Assembly: GCA_030035585.1 (NCBI GenBank)
Contig: CM057476.1
Span: forward strand, 24,970,501 to 25,034,500
From: Dugong dugon
Lineage: Eukaryota > Chordata > Mammalia > Sirenia > Dugongidae
Direction of reading: 5' to 3'
DNA: 64,000 nt
Shown: positions 37,160 through 48,534 of the stretch, one piece after another
Numbering within the stretch: position 1 is the stretch's first letter
How the letters are laid out: the number at the start of each line of letters is the position of its first letter
Translations under genes and position numbers: made by a program
The notes under the pieces: generated by a model
Database searches by the model: none
What the model was told of the DNA's origin: nothing
What the model saw: the letters and a program-made list of their open reading frames with translations, nothing else

Positions 37160-39154
37160 GTAACACCCACACAGGTGTGGGGGCTTGTTCGCGGGGTCCT
37201 GAGGCATGGCACACCCAGCCAGATGGGGCTGTGCTACTCAAGGGTAGGATGTGATCTCTTCATAAATGTCTTATAGTTCGCAGCTGGGTAGGGTGACTTC
37301 AGAGTGGAGGCAGGGGGATGGCCCTCGTGACCCGTGGCAGCCATGATTTCTGTTATTTCTCCCCGTGAAGTTTCTTGGCTGTGACGTCAGGGTGGTGAGC
37401 TGCTCTGATGCACTCAGTCAGGTGTCAGGCTGGGAGAGTATCTCTGGGGGCCGGCTGCAGAGCACCATTTGGTGATGTTCCTTATTACCTTCCGTGAGGC
37501 ACTTGGGGACCACAGATGCCATGTTCACCATCATCCCTCAGGCTGACCCCATCTGGGCCATGCGTGCTGCATAGCTGAGGGGCCACAGGCAGGGGACAGC
37601 AAACAGGTAAGACTAGTGCCCAGTCGGAAAGTCTCAAAAGGCCAATGAAAGAACTGAAAGCACATGAGGTGGCTTTGAGAAGACAGGCAGGGACTCAGGT
37701 CTCACTCACATGAAAACTCAGTGTGGAAAGGTCTGTGTAACTCAAGACAGCAACAGTGCACCATCCATAGAATTGCGACTTCACCCCACAACCACCTGCG
37801 GCCCTGACCAGCTATGGAGAGACTTTTGAGCCAAACCTGACTCCTCTTTCCCTACCCCAAACTCTCTCAGAGACCCCAAGGCCCTAGTTCTTCCTGACCC
37901 CTCATGGCCCCCAAACAAGGCTCCCCACCACCTAGCACTCCACTTGCAGCATTGCCACTTGCCTCGGCTGCAGAACTATCTTTACACGAAGACCTGGGTT
38001 TTTCTGTCTTCAAGCTGCTGCCCATGTTCTCAGAGTCCCTCCACCCCAATGGGTCCCCTCACAGCCCGTAGAAAGGGTTCGGTCGGGTTGGGACCTGCGG
38101 CATCTTGCCCTGTGCATGGGTGGCCTCCTGCCTTGACCTCTTTCTTGCTCTACACTGGTCATTGGCCTGGTTCAAATGGAGTTGGTTTCTGCCTCTCAGA
38201 TTTTTGGGCATCTTAGTTGTGACTGTTTTTGTGGCTGAAACACTGTTCTCATGAGACAGAGTCAGTTCAAAGTGAAAGAAATTCTTTCCTCCGAGATTCT
38301 CATGTTTCCGTGGCTGACTCTGTGACTCCCAGGCGCAAAGTGAGCTGGCCGCACCCTCTGCACAGCAGCCTCTCACCGCACCATCAGCAGGGATACTCTG
38401 GGTATCAGATATTGCCAGTGGTAAGAAAGCTTTTATTTTGATGACAACAATAAACCGTTTCCACTGTACCCAGGGACTTGGAGGAGCCTGTCTCCTGGCA
38501 GGCACGTGGCAAGTCTCTTACCCAGCGTTTAAGGCACCACCACACAGAGGCGCCAAAAGTTACCTTAAAATAATTCGATACTTGATGTTTCCCCAAAAGC
38601 ATCAAAAACCATCATGGGGAAAAATCAGAACTTTGCTGGACTTCTTTAGGCTGACTTTGTATTCCAGTGGTGTTTTTATTTGGAAGTACAGAAAGTGTAA
38701 GGGTACTATGATCTTTTAGGGTATAGAGCTTCTAAAGGATGTAATTTGGCCCTGGGCTCACCGAGATTGCCTTGCTTTTTCCACAATTTAAACAAAGCCA
38801 TCCCTCAAAGCCCCTGACTCACCAGAAGCAGATTTTTCCCTTTTCAGGGGTGGGCTGTCCCAGGCACCACAGCTTCTTGCTCCTCCGCACGCTGTCACAT
38901 TGCACCTCCTTCCCCCACCGTCCCCAAATGCTTGACAAACGGGAAGTATCCTCCTACCATCCGATCCTGATTCTTTTCAAGAGCTTGTCACAGCAGACTG
39001 AGTCTCAGTAAATCATACACCTGGGTTACGAATGAGGCTATTGGGAGACCAGGGAAAGCCAGAGAGCTGGCCGCCCCATGCTCCCGAAAAGCACTGCAGC
39101 GGAGGTGGGGCGTCCTGTCTGACAGTCTGTGCTTGTGTCTCCCCCCGACCTCAG
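37160..39154. other. TTC28 intron, 2.0 kb
   Basis: I recognise no exon and no clear mobile element. The sequence looks unique, with short coincidental open frames only. Confidence 0.6.
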
Positions 39155-39875
39155 TCTCATCTAAGGAAGAGCCCACCCGTGTATTCCAGCTCCACGTCCA
39201 TGGCAGCCGTCATCGGCAACCCCAAGCTCCCAGCGGCAGTGATGGACAGGTGGCTGTGGGGGCCCATGCCGTCGGCCGAGGAGGAAGCCTACATGGTGTC
39301 AGAGCTGCTGGGCTGCCAGCCCCTGGTGGGCAGTGTGGCCACCAAGGAGAGGGTCATGAGTGCCCTGACACAGGCCGAGTGTGTCCACTTTGCCACCCAC
39401 ATCTCCTGGAAGCTGTCAGCCTTGGTCCTCACGCCCAATGTGGACGGCAACCCTGCCAGCAGCAAGAGCTCCTTCGGCCACCCCTACACGATCCCCGAGT
39501 CCCTGCGGGTGCAGGATGATGCCAGTGACGTGGAGAGCATCTCGGACTGCCCGCCCCTCCAGGAGCTGCTGCTCACAGCCGCGGACATCCTGGACCTGCG
39601 GCTGCCCGTGAAGCTGGTGGTCCTTGGCTCCTCTCAGGAGTCTAACAGCAAAGTCACGGCTGATGGGGTCATTGCACTGACGCGGGCCTTCCTAGCTGCT
39701 GGCGCACAGTGTGTCCTCGTGTCTCTGTGGCCTGTGCCAGTGGCTGCTTCCAAGATGTTCATCCACGCCTTCTACTCGTCCTTGCTGAATGGCCTAAAGG
39801 CCAGCGCCGCCCTGGGGGAGGCCATGAAGGTGGTGCAGAGCAGCAAACCCTTCGCACACCCCTCCAACTGGGCAG
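39155..39875 (+). CDS. TTC28: TTC28 coding exon, CHAT domain core with the His and the altered Cys site
   Basis: The acceptor CCCCGACCTCAG ends at 39154 and the donor GTAGGAGGGC starts at 39876. It has 240 codons plus one base (phase 0 to 1). Landmarks: GPMPSAEEEAYMVSELLG; the CHAT histidine motif VHFATH with the catalytic-type His at 39398-39400; a SPNVDG-like loop and an acidic insert DDASDVESISDCPP; then LVVLGSSQES, where active CHAT proteases have L-S-A-C-E-T; then GVIALTRAFLAAGAQCVLVS and LWPVPVAASKMFIHAFY, the conserved post-cysteine helix and strand. The cysteine position is Ser (39632-39634), so the domain is predicted to lack classical cysteine-protease activity. It is probably a scaffold, although a serine nucleophile cannot be excluded. 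Confidence 0.96.
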
Positions 39876-42591
39876 GTAGGAGGGCGGTTGCCAGCAGGCA
39901 CCTGTCTGTGGGCTCAGGGCTCAGTCCTCACTGCCCTCAGACTTCGTTCTGCAGGCAGGGGTTGGGGAGGCAGGGCCAGGGGCACCAGGAAAAGGAGGCC
40001 ATGGGCCGCTTCAGGGAGAGAGCCTATTTTGCTAAGACTCTCAGCTCCACCAAATCAGTTTTTAATACTAGGGTTTTAAGATAGTCTTTTTCACCAGGGA
40101 GCATCAAAGTGTGAATGTAAATCTCATCCTTCCATTAGTGTGGACTGGATGGATCTGTTTTATGGCACCCTCACTTATGGTCCCAACTCTAGAAAAGAGC
40201 GATGGGGTAGAAGACCCTAGATTTGGTAACCGGAAGTCTTGGGCTGATCTAGCTCCCTGTCCTGGCTGTGTGGCCTGGGACAAGTGCCTTACCTTCTCTG
40301 AAGCTCAGTGGCCTCAGTGATAACAAGACGGTGATGGTGGTGGTGCTGCTACTTGTCCTGTTCACACTTGAGAGGATCTGTACGGAGTAGATTGAAGGTC
40401 TTATGAAGCGTGAGTCCTGCACCTTCTGGAAGACCAACAGTACGTGGTCTTAGTGGGCCTGCTTCAGAGGCAGGAAGAGTTTAGGAGTGAAGGGAGCAGG
40501 TACTGTGGCATCTGGTCACAGCAGAGGGGAGGAATGCACCAGCTGTGTGCAGAGAGCCTGAGTCTTAGCTCCCTGCTACACCTGAGTCCCCAGGGTCCCT
40601 GGGTGCATCGTGCCCACAGGAGCCACCCAGAGAAGACTGACATGCAGGAGGCCCTCCCTGACAGGCCGAGCCTGGCACTCACACCTCCCCCTTCCCCAGG
40701 ATTCCCAGAGTCCAAACCCAGCCTCTCACTCACCATCCAGTCTCATCCTTCAGTCTGTGACGTTCTCTCAGAATTGACCCCTGCAATTCCCCAGAGCACC
40801 CTAGAGCAAAGCAGAAGTCCCACCAGTGCCATAACAACAGCACCAGCCCATAAAGCAGAGTGTCTTAAAGTGTCTGAAACTTTGGGAGACAGAAAAACAC
40901 CAAAATGCTGTTTCTAAAGATGTACATGTTATTGTTTTAATGGCAAAAGATATATACACATCCACGTATATTTTAAAAAGTTGGACTTTTAACTTGCTCT
41001 TCCTCTTAAAAATAAATCCAGTCAGCATGTCCTGACACTGCTGGTGTCATTTCCTGGAGGTGGGGGAGCCCCGCAATGGAGCCTGGTGGTATGGCCCAGG
41101 CCCAGGTGGTGCTGCCACCTGCCTGCCGTCTGCTTGTGCAATGGATGAGCCTGTTGTTGAGACATGAAAATGCATTATTTACTTCACTCATCGAGAACAC
41201 AGCTGTAGTATTCTTACTCGTGTGTCTATTCAAAAAATAAACAGGATCTATCCTGTTTTCTCCTGTGGCTGAGGAGAAACCTTCAGTGGGTGCTGACAGC
41301 ACACGTGTTGCCTGCTTTCTGGCCACCCCCCTTGTCATGCGAGGTAGAGGGTGGTGGCAGGCACAGGGCTTCTGGTCCAGCTCTGCGCTAAACTGCTTCT
41401 GCTCCCGGGGATGCAGAGATCAGAGGACACCCTTGTGGTTTCCATCATTGCTCTCCTCACATGATGGCAGGCTCACACAAGCTCCTGGCATGCGGAGTGG
41501 CCTGGCCCCACAGAACACAGTGCAGGGTTTGTGGGAAGAGGCCCATGCTTGGCCATCCACGGCTGAAGGCCCCCCTACCCTACTGTCTTCCCAATGTGCT
41601 TACGGACATGGAAGTTTTGAAAAGGGGCCCTGTTAATTTTCTTGACAGGCAATATAGAAGTCATAACTTTGTTCTAGGGAAAATATTTTTTAATGATGCT
41701 GCCTCAAAACTAAACCAAACCAGCTCCTAGCAACCCTATACGTCAAAGTAGAACTGTCCCATAGGGTTTCCAAGGAGCAGCTGGTGGATTTGAACTGCCG
41801 ACCTTCTGGTTAGCAGCTGAGCTCTTAACCACTACACCACCAGGGCTCCGACGATGACTAGTTACCCTTAAAAAAACATCCACTTAGAAAACCAGTTCCC
41901 TGCACCCCTCAGAGGCAGGCTGGTCTAAAGCTGTTCAGGGCTGGAGGAAGCTTCTCTGTGCCTCCCAGCAGCCCAGCTAGGGACCAAGTGCTGGGGAAGG
42001 AGCCCCATGGACAGGGGGCCAGGATCTGGGTGCTGTGTGGACAGGTGACTTTTACCAGCCAGGCTCCGTCTTCTTATTGTCAGCACTGGACAGATGGCCC
42101 CTTCCCGCCTCCCTGCCCCAGAGGCCACGAGGAGGTGACAAGCCAGCACTGTGAACACCCGCACACGTACTCCTCCCTCGGGGCGAGAAACCCTAGGCTT
42201 GTTCCTCCAAGGAGACCTAGGTACAAACAGAGGATGAATTTCAGGGAAAACCAGCTGAGTCATTCCTTGCTGGGGGGCGGGGGGTGGCGTCCAGAGTCAC
42301 GTGGCTGTGTGCACAGGCTGCCTGAGGAAGGCAGAGGCACTCTCAGGAGCCCCCTCACTGCATTACCTGAACAACTGAACAATATCGAGCCCTAAATGTA
42401 GGGGATAAAGGGCACCAGATGGCTACCCAGTGAGTTAGCTGCTCCATAGTCCCACCTGCTGAGCAGCGCTCACCAGCCAGCCTTCCCTGCTCCGGTGGGC
42501 AGGCGACGTTACCAGACTGGTGGTGGAGATGGTCCATGGAACTGCAGGGCTGAGAGGAGAGTCTGAGAGGCCCTCCCTGCGCTCTCTACAG
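39876..42591. other. TTC28 intron, 2.7 kb
   Basis: It contains a MIR-like piece at about 40200-40390 (CTGTGTGGCCTGGGACAAGT) and an antisense AfroSINE at 41706-41849. I recognise nothing in the rest. Confidence 0.65.
41706..41849 (-). mobile_element. AfroSINE, antisense
   Basis: Read in reverse: GGAGCCCTGGTGGTGTAGTG, CTCAGCTGCTAACCAGAAGG, CAGCTGCTCCTTGGAAACCC and the TATAGGGTTGCTAGGAGCTG end. It is slightly shorter at the 3' side than the 31050 copy. Confidence 0.92.
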
Positions 42592-42716
42592 GTTTCCTGC
42601 TCATTGGGAGCGATGTAAAGCTGAACAGTCCCTCGTCCCTCATCGGCCAGGCCCTCACGGAGATCCTGCAGCACCCAGAGCGCGCGCGGGATGCCCTGCG
42701 AGTACTCCTGCACCTG
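42592..42716 (+). CDS. TTC28: TTC28 coding exon, end of the CHAT domain
   Basis: The acceptor GCTCTCTACAG ends at 42591 and the donor GTAATGGGCC starts at 42717. Two bases complete a Gly codon (WAG at the junction), then 41 codons end in phase 0. FLLIGSDVKLN is the last strand of the CHAT fold (WAxFxLIG), followed by the helical SLIGQALTEILQHPERARDA. The phase and the WAG/FLLIG join support direct splicing from 39875. Confidence 0.96.
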
Positions 42717-43535
42717 GTAATGGGCCTGGGGGCCCAGGGAGCCCCTTACTTAGGGCTTCACTGGGAGCATGGACCCCCTAAGTTGACTGAAAAGGCTTGG
42801 AGGGGGAGGGGAGAGGCTGGCAGGTTGGCATAGCACAGGGGATGAGAGCAGGCGGGTTTCAGGGTCCTGGGTATCTAGAACATGGTCTGGAGGCCCCACA
42901 GATGTCGTGCCCACAGGGAGGGCCGAGGCAGGCCCCAGACCCCTCATGCCTGGTCAGAGGGTGGTAGCTCTCAGGGCATTTCTGATGGTAGGTCAGTCAT
43001 GCAAATTCTTCAGCTTAGGGTCTGCCTGAAGGAGGCTTTCTCAGGCCTGAAGGAAATCAGTGAGCAAGTTAAGAAGGCTGTAACCTGAAAACCTCCCAAG
43101 CACATTCAGGCCGGACCTGAGGGAGCCAGGATGAGCAGATGCGGGTGTGGGCACTGCTGGAAGGTGGGGCAGTTGAGGAGCACTCGGGGGTTTGAGGCCT
43201 GAGGGTATATCCTGCAGTAATGAGTTTGGGGCAGGCCCTGAGCTTTGTTTTCAGACAACTCACTAGCGATCTGTTTGGAGGAGGGCCTGGAGTGGGCAGC
43301 AGGTGGGTTAGGGAAGGGACAGAACCTTTTCCAAACATGGGCCAGCTCTCGCTGGCTCTGAGTATGCTTTTCATCTGCAACCTCGCACGCAAGTTGTCCC
43401 AGTGCTGCAGTCCCCCGTTCACACTGAGGGGCGTTACACCACTCAGGCCTGGCCACGCGGTCTGCAGAGGGCAGCAGTAGTCAGCCCTGCGCTGGCCACA
43501 TGGAAAGCACCAGGCCTCACCCTGTCACCTTCCAG
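42717..43535. other. TTC28 intron, 0.8 kb
   Basis: Short intron. I recognise no repeat or exon. Confidence 0.65.
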
Positions 43536-43767
43536 GTGGAGAAGTCCCTGCAGCGCATCCAGAGTGGGCAGCGCAATGCCATGTACACGTCCCAGCAGAG
43601 TGTGGACAACAAAGTAGCTGGCATCCCTGGCTGGCAGGCTCTCCTTACTGCCGTGGGCTTCCGGCTGGACCCCCCTGCCAGTGGCCTGCCGGCCGCCGTC
43701 TTCTTCCCAACCTCCGACCCAGGTGACCGGCTCCAGCAGTGCAGCACCACCATCCAGTCCCTGCTGG
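43536..43767 (+). CDS. TTC28: TTC28 coding exon, post-CHAT helical region
   Basis: The acceptor CACCTTCCAG ends at 43535 and the donor GTAAGCTGGG starts at 43768. It has 77 codons plus one base (phase 0 to 1). It encodes VEKSLQRIQSGQRNAMYTSQ, then GIPGWQALLTAVGFRLDPP, then a PAAVFFPTSDPGDRLQQCS segment. The alternation of helices and short strands suggests a folded extension behind CHAT. I recognise no separate named domain. Confidence 0.96.
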
Positions 43768-44401
43768 GTAAGCTGGGGCATGGCCCTGCGCCAGCAGGCC
43801 TCGGGCAGAGCTGGCAGCAACTGAGGGGCTGGGGAACAGTACCGGCAACACAGCTGGTGGCCATGGTCCCTGCATTAACGAGATGTGGGACCTCAGAGCG
43901 AGGAAGGAGGGAGGCCATGTCTTTCAATTTGTAGTGGCACATGACCTGTGCCCCAAGAGCAACAGCGGGGTCCGCTCTGCCTCTTTCTGGGATGCCGCAA
44001 GGTAACGCTGGGTCAGCAGTAGCTGTTATTCATACTGTAACTGGCAGCTGGGAGCCAACAACGCTGTGGGGCTGGCCCCAGGGTGAAGCTGGTGCAGGTG
44101 CTTAGGGCTGCCCTTTGTGCATGACATAGAGGGGCTGATGCAATCTGAGACTGCACTTGGGAATGTGACCGTGCCCCTGGAGGAGGACAGCAGGGCCAGG
44201 ACTTGCCCTGATGCCTCTGACCTTCCTTTCTTGGAGACAGTGCTCTCCTTTTTCCAAGTCAGGCCCGGAAGTACATGCCTGCCTATCCCAGGCTTTTGAA
44301 TGCCACCACTGCTGAGTGTTTCTGGGCTTCTTCCCTTGGGAAGGGAGGACTGGGGATCCACAGGCCCCTCAGATAATGCCCACCCCCCTTTCCTGGTTTA
44401 G
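43768..44401. other. TTC28 intron, 0.6 kb
   Basis: Short intron with nothing recognisable beyond splice signals. Confidence 0.65.
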
Positions 44402-44478
44402 GTTTGCCCAACCCTGCCCTTCAGGCGCTCTGCAAAGTCATCACTGCGTCGGAGACTGGCGAGCAGCTCATCAGCCGG
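44402..44478 (+). CDS. TTC28: TTC28 coding exon, 77 bases
   Basis: The acceptor TTCCTGGTTTAG ends at 44401 and the donor GTGAGTGCTG starts at 44479. Two bases complete a Gly codon, then 25 codons (LPNPALQALCKVITASETGE, then QLISR) end in phase 0. It is short and helical in character, continuing the post-CHAT region. Confidence 0.94.
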
Positions 44479-46011
44479 GTGAGTGCTGAGCAGGGCCGAA
44501 GCCTGGCCTGAGGCTCTGCAGAGCCATAAAGATAGAAGTGGTTTGGCCCCAAATAGGAACCTGCAGTGATGCAGCATCATTTCTTCCTTCAACCTTTGTG
44601 ACAAGAAGGGAAGGGCAAGGGTGGGGAGCCACAGGACAGCTGTCCCTGGCCCTGTGTCTTTGGCGACTCCTTGCAGTGCAGTGCCCTCTAGATGCAGATG
44701 ACGCTTATGGGGCCCTGTCACCTGTAGTCTCAGAGCAGGTCCTAGCTCTTCATCCAGTGACCTCCTGCCACCTTGTCATCCCCCAGCTTTTCAGCTATGA
44801 GCAAGCATTCCATCCACCCCTTCTGAGCAAGCCAGTGTCAGGTCGTCCACCAGGATGGCGACAGGTGTCCCAGGACTTATACTCTGAGTCAAATTACTGA
44901 AAATAGTAGTGAACGCAACGTCAGCTCTAATACAAGACAGAGGGAAAGTCACATTGCATGGCAGGTTTTTAAAATGTGCTTTCTTCTAGCAGACGGTAGA
45001 TCTAACTCAGGGACTGGGAGGATTTCTAACCCTCGGCATCATGTAGTAGGCCGTTCCCAACTTGACCCTGGGGTGTCTCTGGAGCTTCGCTGTGCCCACC
45101 AATTCTCCTGACTAATGAGGGTCTGGGATGAGCCCCCAGGTGAGGGCTTCTGCGAGGGCCCAGCCACCCCTAAGGAGCACTTTTCCCTCTGGACATCTTG
45201 GAGAGTAGTCATTGGAAACCATAATGTTCACTGTCAGTAGACATGCTTGTCAGCAGATTTCATTTTAAGCAGAAATATTTCTATGTGGAAACAAAGCTGC
45301 CCCATCATCTAGGATGAGCCTCTGAAATTTTGAGTAGCACCCTGCCTGAGCCCTCCTCCGACCAGGGGTTGCTTCCAGCTAGATTCAGAAATGTGGCCCT
45401 GCGCAGAGACTGTCCCTTTCATTGAGTTCCTGCTCAGTGTATAATCAGTATTTTGCACCTGCTTGTTGAATACCCTCAGGAAGACACTTCCAGAGCACTG
45501 CCTATTGAAACATCCTAGAGCCAGGAGGGCTAGATATCTGAGCACTACAAAAAGAGAAAGCTAGAATGACACGTGCAGGCCAAGGCTAGGAGTCCATGCT
45601 TAATTTCTTTCTTTTTGTGGGAGTACAAGGACTCTGCCTGATATGCTGTCAGGCCCCAGGAGGTGTCCTGAGGCTGCCTCAGGGGCCCGTGGATGGTGGA
45701 CATTTTCTGAGTCACTCTGGAACCCTGCCGGGCCCTCCCAACTTGGGCCGGCCTGCCCTGCTCTTCTACTTTCGAGGAAGGGCAGGGCCTACCTGGCCCC
45801 GAGCACTTGACCCCCCAGAGCGCCTGGCATGGCTGTTCATTTTCCTGTATGTCCCTGCTGACTCTTGCTCCTTTCCCCTCCCGGTCACAGCCACGAGCCT
45901 GTGTGGCGCTTCCTAAAGCAGTGGTCAGCTCATGTGGCATAACAACCTATGCTTGAGTCTAAACTCTCTTCTTTCTCTTTCTTTCTTTTTCTTATAATCT
46001 GCTGGCCGAAG
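44479..46011. other. TTC28 intron, 1.5 kb
   Basis: I recognise no exon or mobile element. A strong pyrimidine tract (45965-45992) precedes the microexon acceptor. Confidence 0.65.
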
Positions 46012-46035
46012 GCTGTTAAAAATATGGTTGGAATG
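46012..46035 (+). CDS. TTC28: TTC28 microexon, 24 bases (8 residues)
   Basis: The pyrimidine tract CTTTCTCTTTCTTTCTTTTT is followed by the first AG at 46010-46011 (GGCCGAAG). The next 24 bases encode AVKNMVGM, and the donor GTGAGTACCA starts at 46036. Both ends are phase 0, matching ISR from the exon ending 44478 and LHQVLVQ from the exon starting 47033. I also recall AVKNMVGM between those blocks in TTC28 proteins. As 24 is a multiple of three, the exon can be skipped without changing frame. Confidence 0.85.
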
Positions 46036-47032
46036 GTGAGTACCACTTTAAGTAGCAGCTGTCATCAGGTGAGCCCTCACTCCGTCACACCCCCGAGTTA
46101 CCGTTGGTGGTGCCTTGAACTCGGCGAGCACGTGCTGCTGGACTGACTCTTCGTCTGTAACGGAGACAGAGGCACATGCCAACATGCTCTGGGCCGTGGC
46201 GCTCCGGGCTGGGTGACCAGGGCCGCTGGCTGGCGGTCTTTCCCTCCCTCTGCTCTGGCTCCCCCTTTTCCTACTCCACCCTTCTTGTGCTCTTGATTTG
46301 GCCTTCCAGTCCCACCTGCACAGCAGGGGCAGAACTAAGTACATGACACTGTGTGAACCGCACAGAGGCCCTGATAGAACTCAGACTCAGGAAACCTGAA
46401 ACACCACGGACCCTTTGAGTTGGTTATGTGTGTTCATCTTCGAGTGCTGAGGAACTAAACATTAGATTCCTCTTCACCATTTACCTCAAAATCATAAAGA
46501 TGACCTTAATTTTTAAAGAAAGGCAGGAGATGACCGGTCTTATAACTCACCCCTCTCTGCTCCCTGAGCCCCTCTCCTGTACTCCGCAGTCCTTCAGTGT
46601 GTGCCAGGGAAGATGCAAGGGCTGGCATCAGCAGATCCAGATTGGGGCCAGCCCAGACCCAAATGGCTGTATCACTGGCCACTGGCTAACTTTGATTTGA
46701 CCATGGGCACTAGAAAGGTACATCCCAGAATCCTGTTCAATCCAGGACACTCACTTTTCCCTTTTCCGCATTGTTAACATGGCTAAGGCACAACCTTTAA
46801 TACACCACCTAGCATCTCTGACCCCACTGCCCCCTGACCTTCCCAAAGAGTGAGGATGATAATAGGTATTCTTTAAAAAGAATCCCAAATGCTATACACA
46901 GTGAGTGACAGAATCATTAGCAATGACAATAAGAGGTGACAAGAATAACCTGGGGACAAATCCTGAGGAGGGCCAGAGGGAAAGGAGACACTGGGAAGAA
47001 GAGCGTGCTCATGTCTGCCCTCCTTCCCTCAG
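46036..47032. other. TTC28 intron, 1.0 kb
   Basis: It contains the first copy of a local direct repeat (46691-46790). Nothing else is recognised. Confidence 0.65.
46691..46790 (+). repeat. Local direct repeat, copy 1
   Basis: 100 bases from TTTGATTTGACCATGGGCAC to AACATGGCTAAGGCA. Copy 2 at 47575-47675 differs by six substitutions and one single-base indel. Weaker similarity (ATCACTGGCCACTGG) extends about 20 bases upstream. Confidence 0.9.
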
Positions 47033-47162
47033 CTCCACCAGGTGCTGGTTCAGCTCCAGGCTGGCGAGAAGGAGCAGGACTTTGCATCAGCACCCATCCA
47101 GGTCTCCATCAGTGTCCAGTTGTGGCGGCTCCCGGGATGTCACGAGTTCCTGGCAGCTCTAG
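47033..47162 (+). CDS. TTC28: TTC28 coding exon, 130 bases
   Basis: The acceptor CCTTCCCTCAG ends at 47032 and the donor GTAGGACAAA starts at 47163. It has 43 codons plus one base (phase 0 to 1). It encodes LHQVLVQLQAGEKEQDFASA, then PIQVSISVQLWRLPGCHEFL and AAL. A Gly codon is split with the next exon. The exon lies between the two copies of a 100-bp direct repeat. Its length is not a multiple of three, so loss would shift the frame. Confidence 0.96.
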
Positions 47163-47410
47163 GTAGGACAAAGCATCCTTGACTTAACTTGTTTTTTTTC
47201 AGTCACTTTTTAAAATTTATTTTCCTCCTGGTTTTTGTTGGGTTGTGTTGGTAGACTCTTTGGAGTCTTATCTCAGTGTTTTCTTAGATATTTTATTATT
47301 TAAAAATACTTAACTCAAAGATTCTAGTGCTTTAACAAGATTCCCAAATGATCCTTCAGCTTTGTCCCATTTGCCCTACATGATGATTTAATCTTTCTTA
47401 TTTGTACCCA

Positions 47411-47431
47411 TTATCTTATCTTATCTTATCT
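47411..47431. repeat. (TTATC)n microsatellite
   Basis: Four consecutive TTATC units. Confidence 0.9.
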
Positions 47432-47574
47432 GCTAGATTCCAGTATTGTTGGGATCCAAGCCATGATTAAGAGCTAAAGAATAGTTAGAAGTACAGTTGT
47501 AAAATAGTGGTTTCAATGTTGGGCTCGATCATGGGCCACTGGAAACTGGCATAAAAAATACTATGGAAACCACC

Positions 47575-47675
47575 TTTGATTTGACCATGGGCACCTAGAA
47601 AGGCACATCCTAGAATCCTGTTCAAGCCAGGACACTCACTTTTCCCTTTTCCACACTGTTAACGTGGCTAAGGCA
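47575..47675 (+). repeat. Local direct repeat, copy 2
   Basis: 101 bases matching 46691-46790 at about 93 percent by direct comparison, same orientation, 884 bases apart. Confidence 0.9.
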
Positions 47676-47789
47676 GCTCCTGACATAATTGCTATTTACT
47701 TACAACTGGTACATCTATTGATAAAACACCACCAGAAGTCATGCCACATCTCCTCGTGCCCAACCTGTGTGTGTGAGACACTTGCTCGG

Positions 47790-48480
47790 GCCTTTCACTC
47801 AACAAATGTTTACTGAACACCTGTTATGTTCCAGGCAATATTCTAGGTGCTACAGCAGTGAGCAAAAGACACAAAACTCTGCCCTCCTGGAGTTTACATT
47901 ATAGTAGGAGAAAATAAACGACTGTGTTTTTATGCAAATGATGCACGCCTTCTACATCTGTTTGCCAATTGTACCTTCCCCCGCGAGCTATTTTGAAAAC
48001 CACTCCGCTGTGCCAATTTTTTTTTTTTTTATATGTTGCTGTAAAAGAATATTAGCATAGCACGCTTATGAAACTATCTCGCGGAGGGAGGTGGGGTTGG
48101 CAAACAAATGTAGAAGGCACTGGCTGTTTGTGTAAAAATACGGTCTGTAACAAATTATTCAAGGGAGACATCTTAGAAGGTGAAGATGCACTGTGACCAA
48201 CAAAAGCATCAGGGTCAAAGTGATTGGGTGGAGGGTTAGGGAGCAGGGATCCAGGGCAGGCCTCAGAGATAATGCAGATGTTGACAGGGCAAATGATCCA
48301 GGCAGAGGGAACAGTCAAGACAGTCAAAAGTGAGGTCCAGGCAGCGGTGCAGAGGGAGCAGAGGAAACAAAGGGCAAGGGGAGGGCAGGGGAGATGAGAG
48401 GAGGCTGAGGGCATGGTTTTAAACTGAAAGAAGTGGAAAGTCTTTGGAGGAATAACATGATCCACCTTCACTGTTACGGG
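47790..48480 (+). mobile_element. Ancient interspersed repeat, family not assigned
   Basis: CACTCAACAAATGTTTACTG, ATGTTCCAGGCAATATTCTA, CTGGAGTTTACATTATAGTA and later GGCAGAGGGAACAGTC and GGAATAACATGATCC are landmarks of a common old mammalian repeat. A related piece is at 51225-51480. I cannot name the family with confidence. Confidence 0.5.
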
Positions 48481-48534
48481 GACCAGCCTTCCGACACGGC
48501 AGTGAGTCCTTAACAAAGGCTTTTATTCCTGCAT

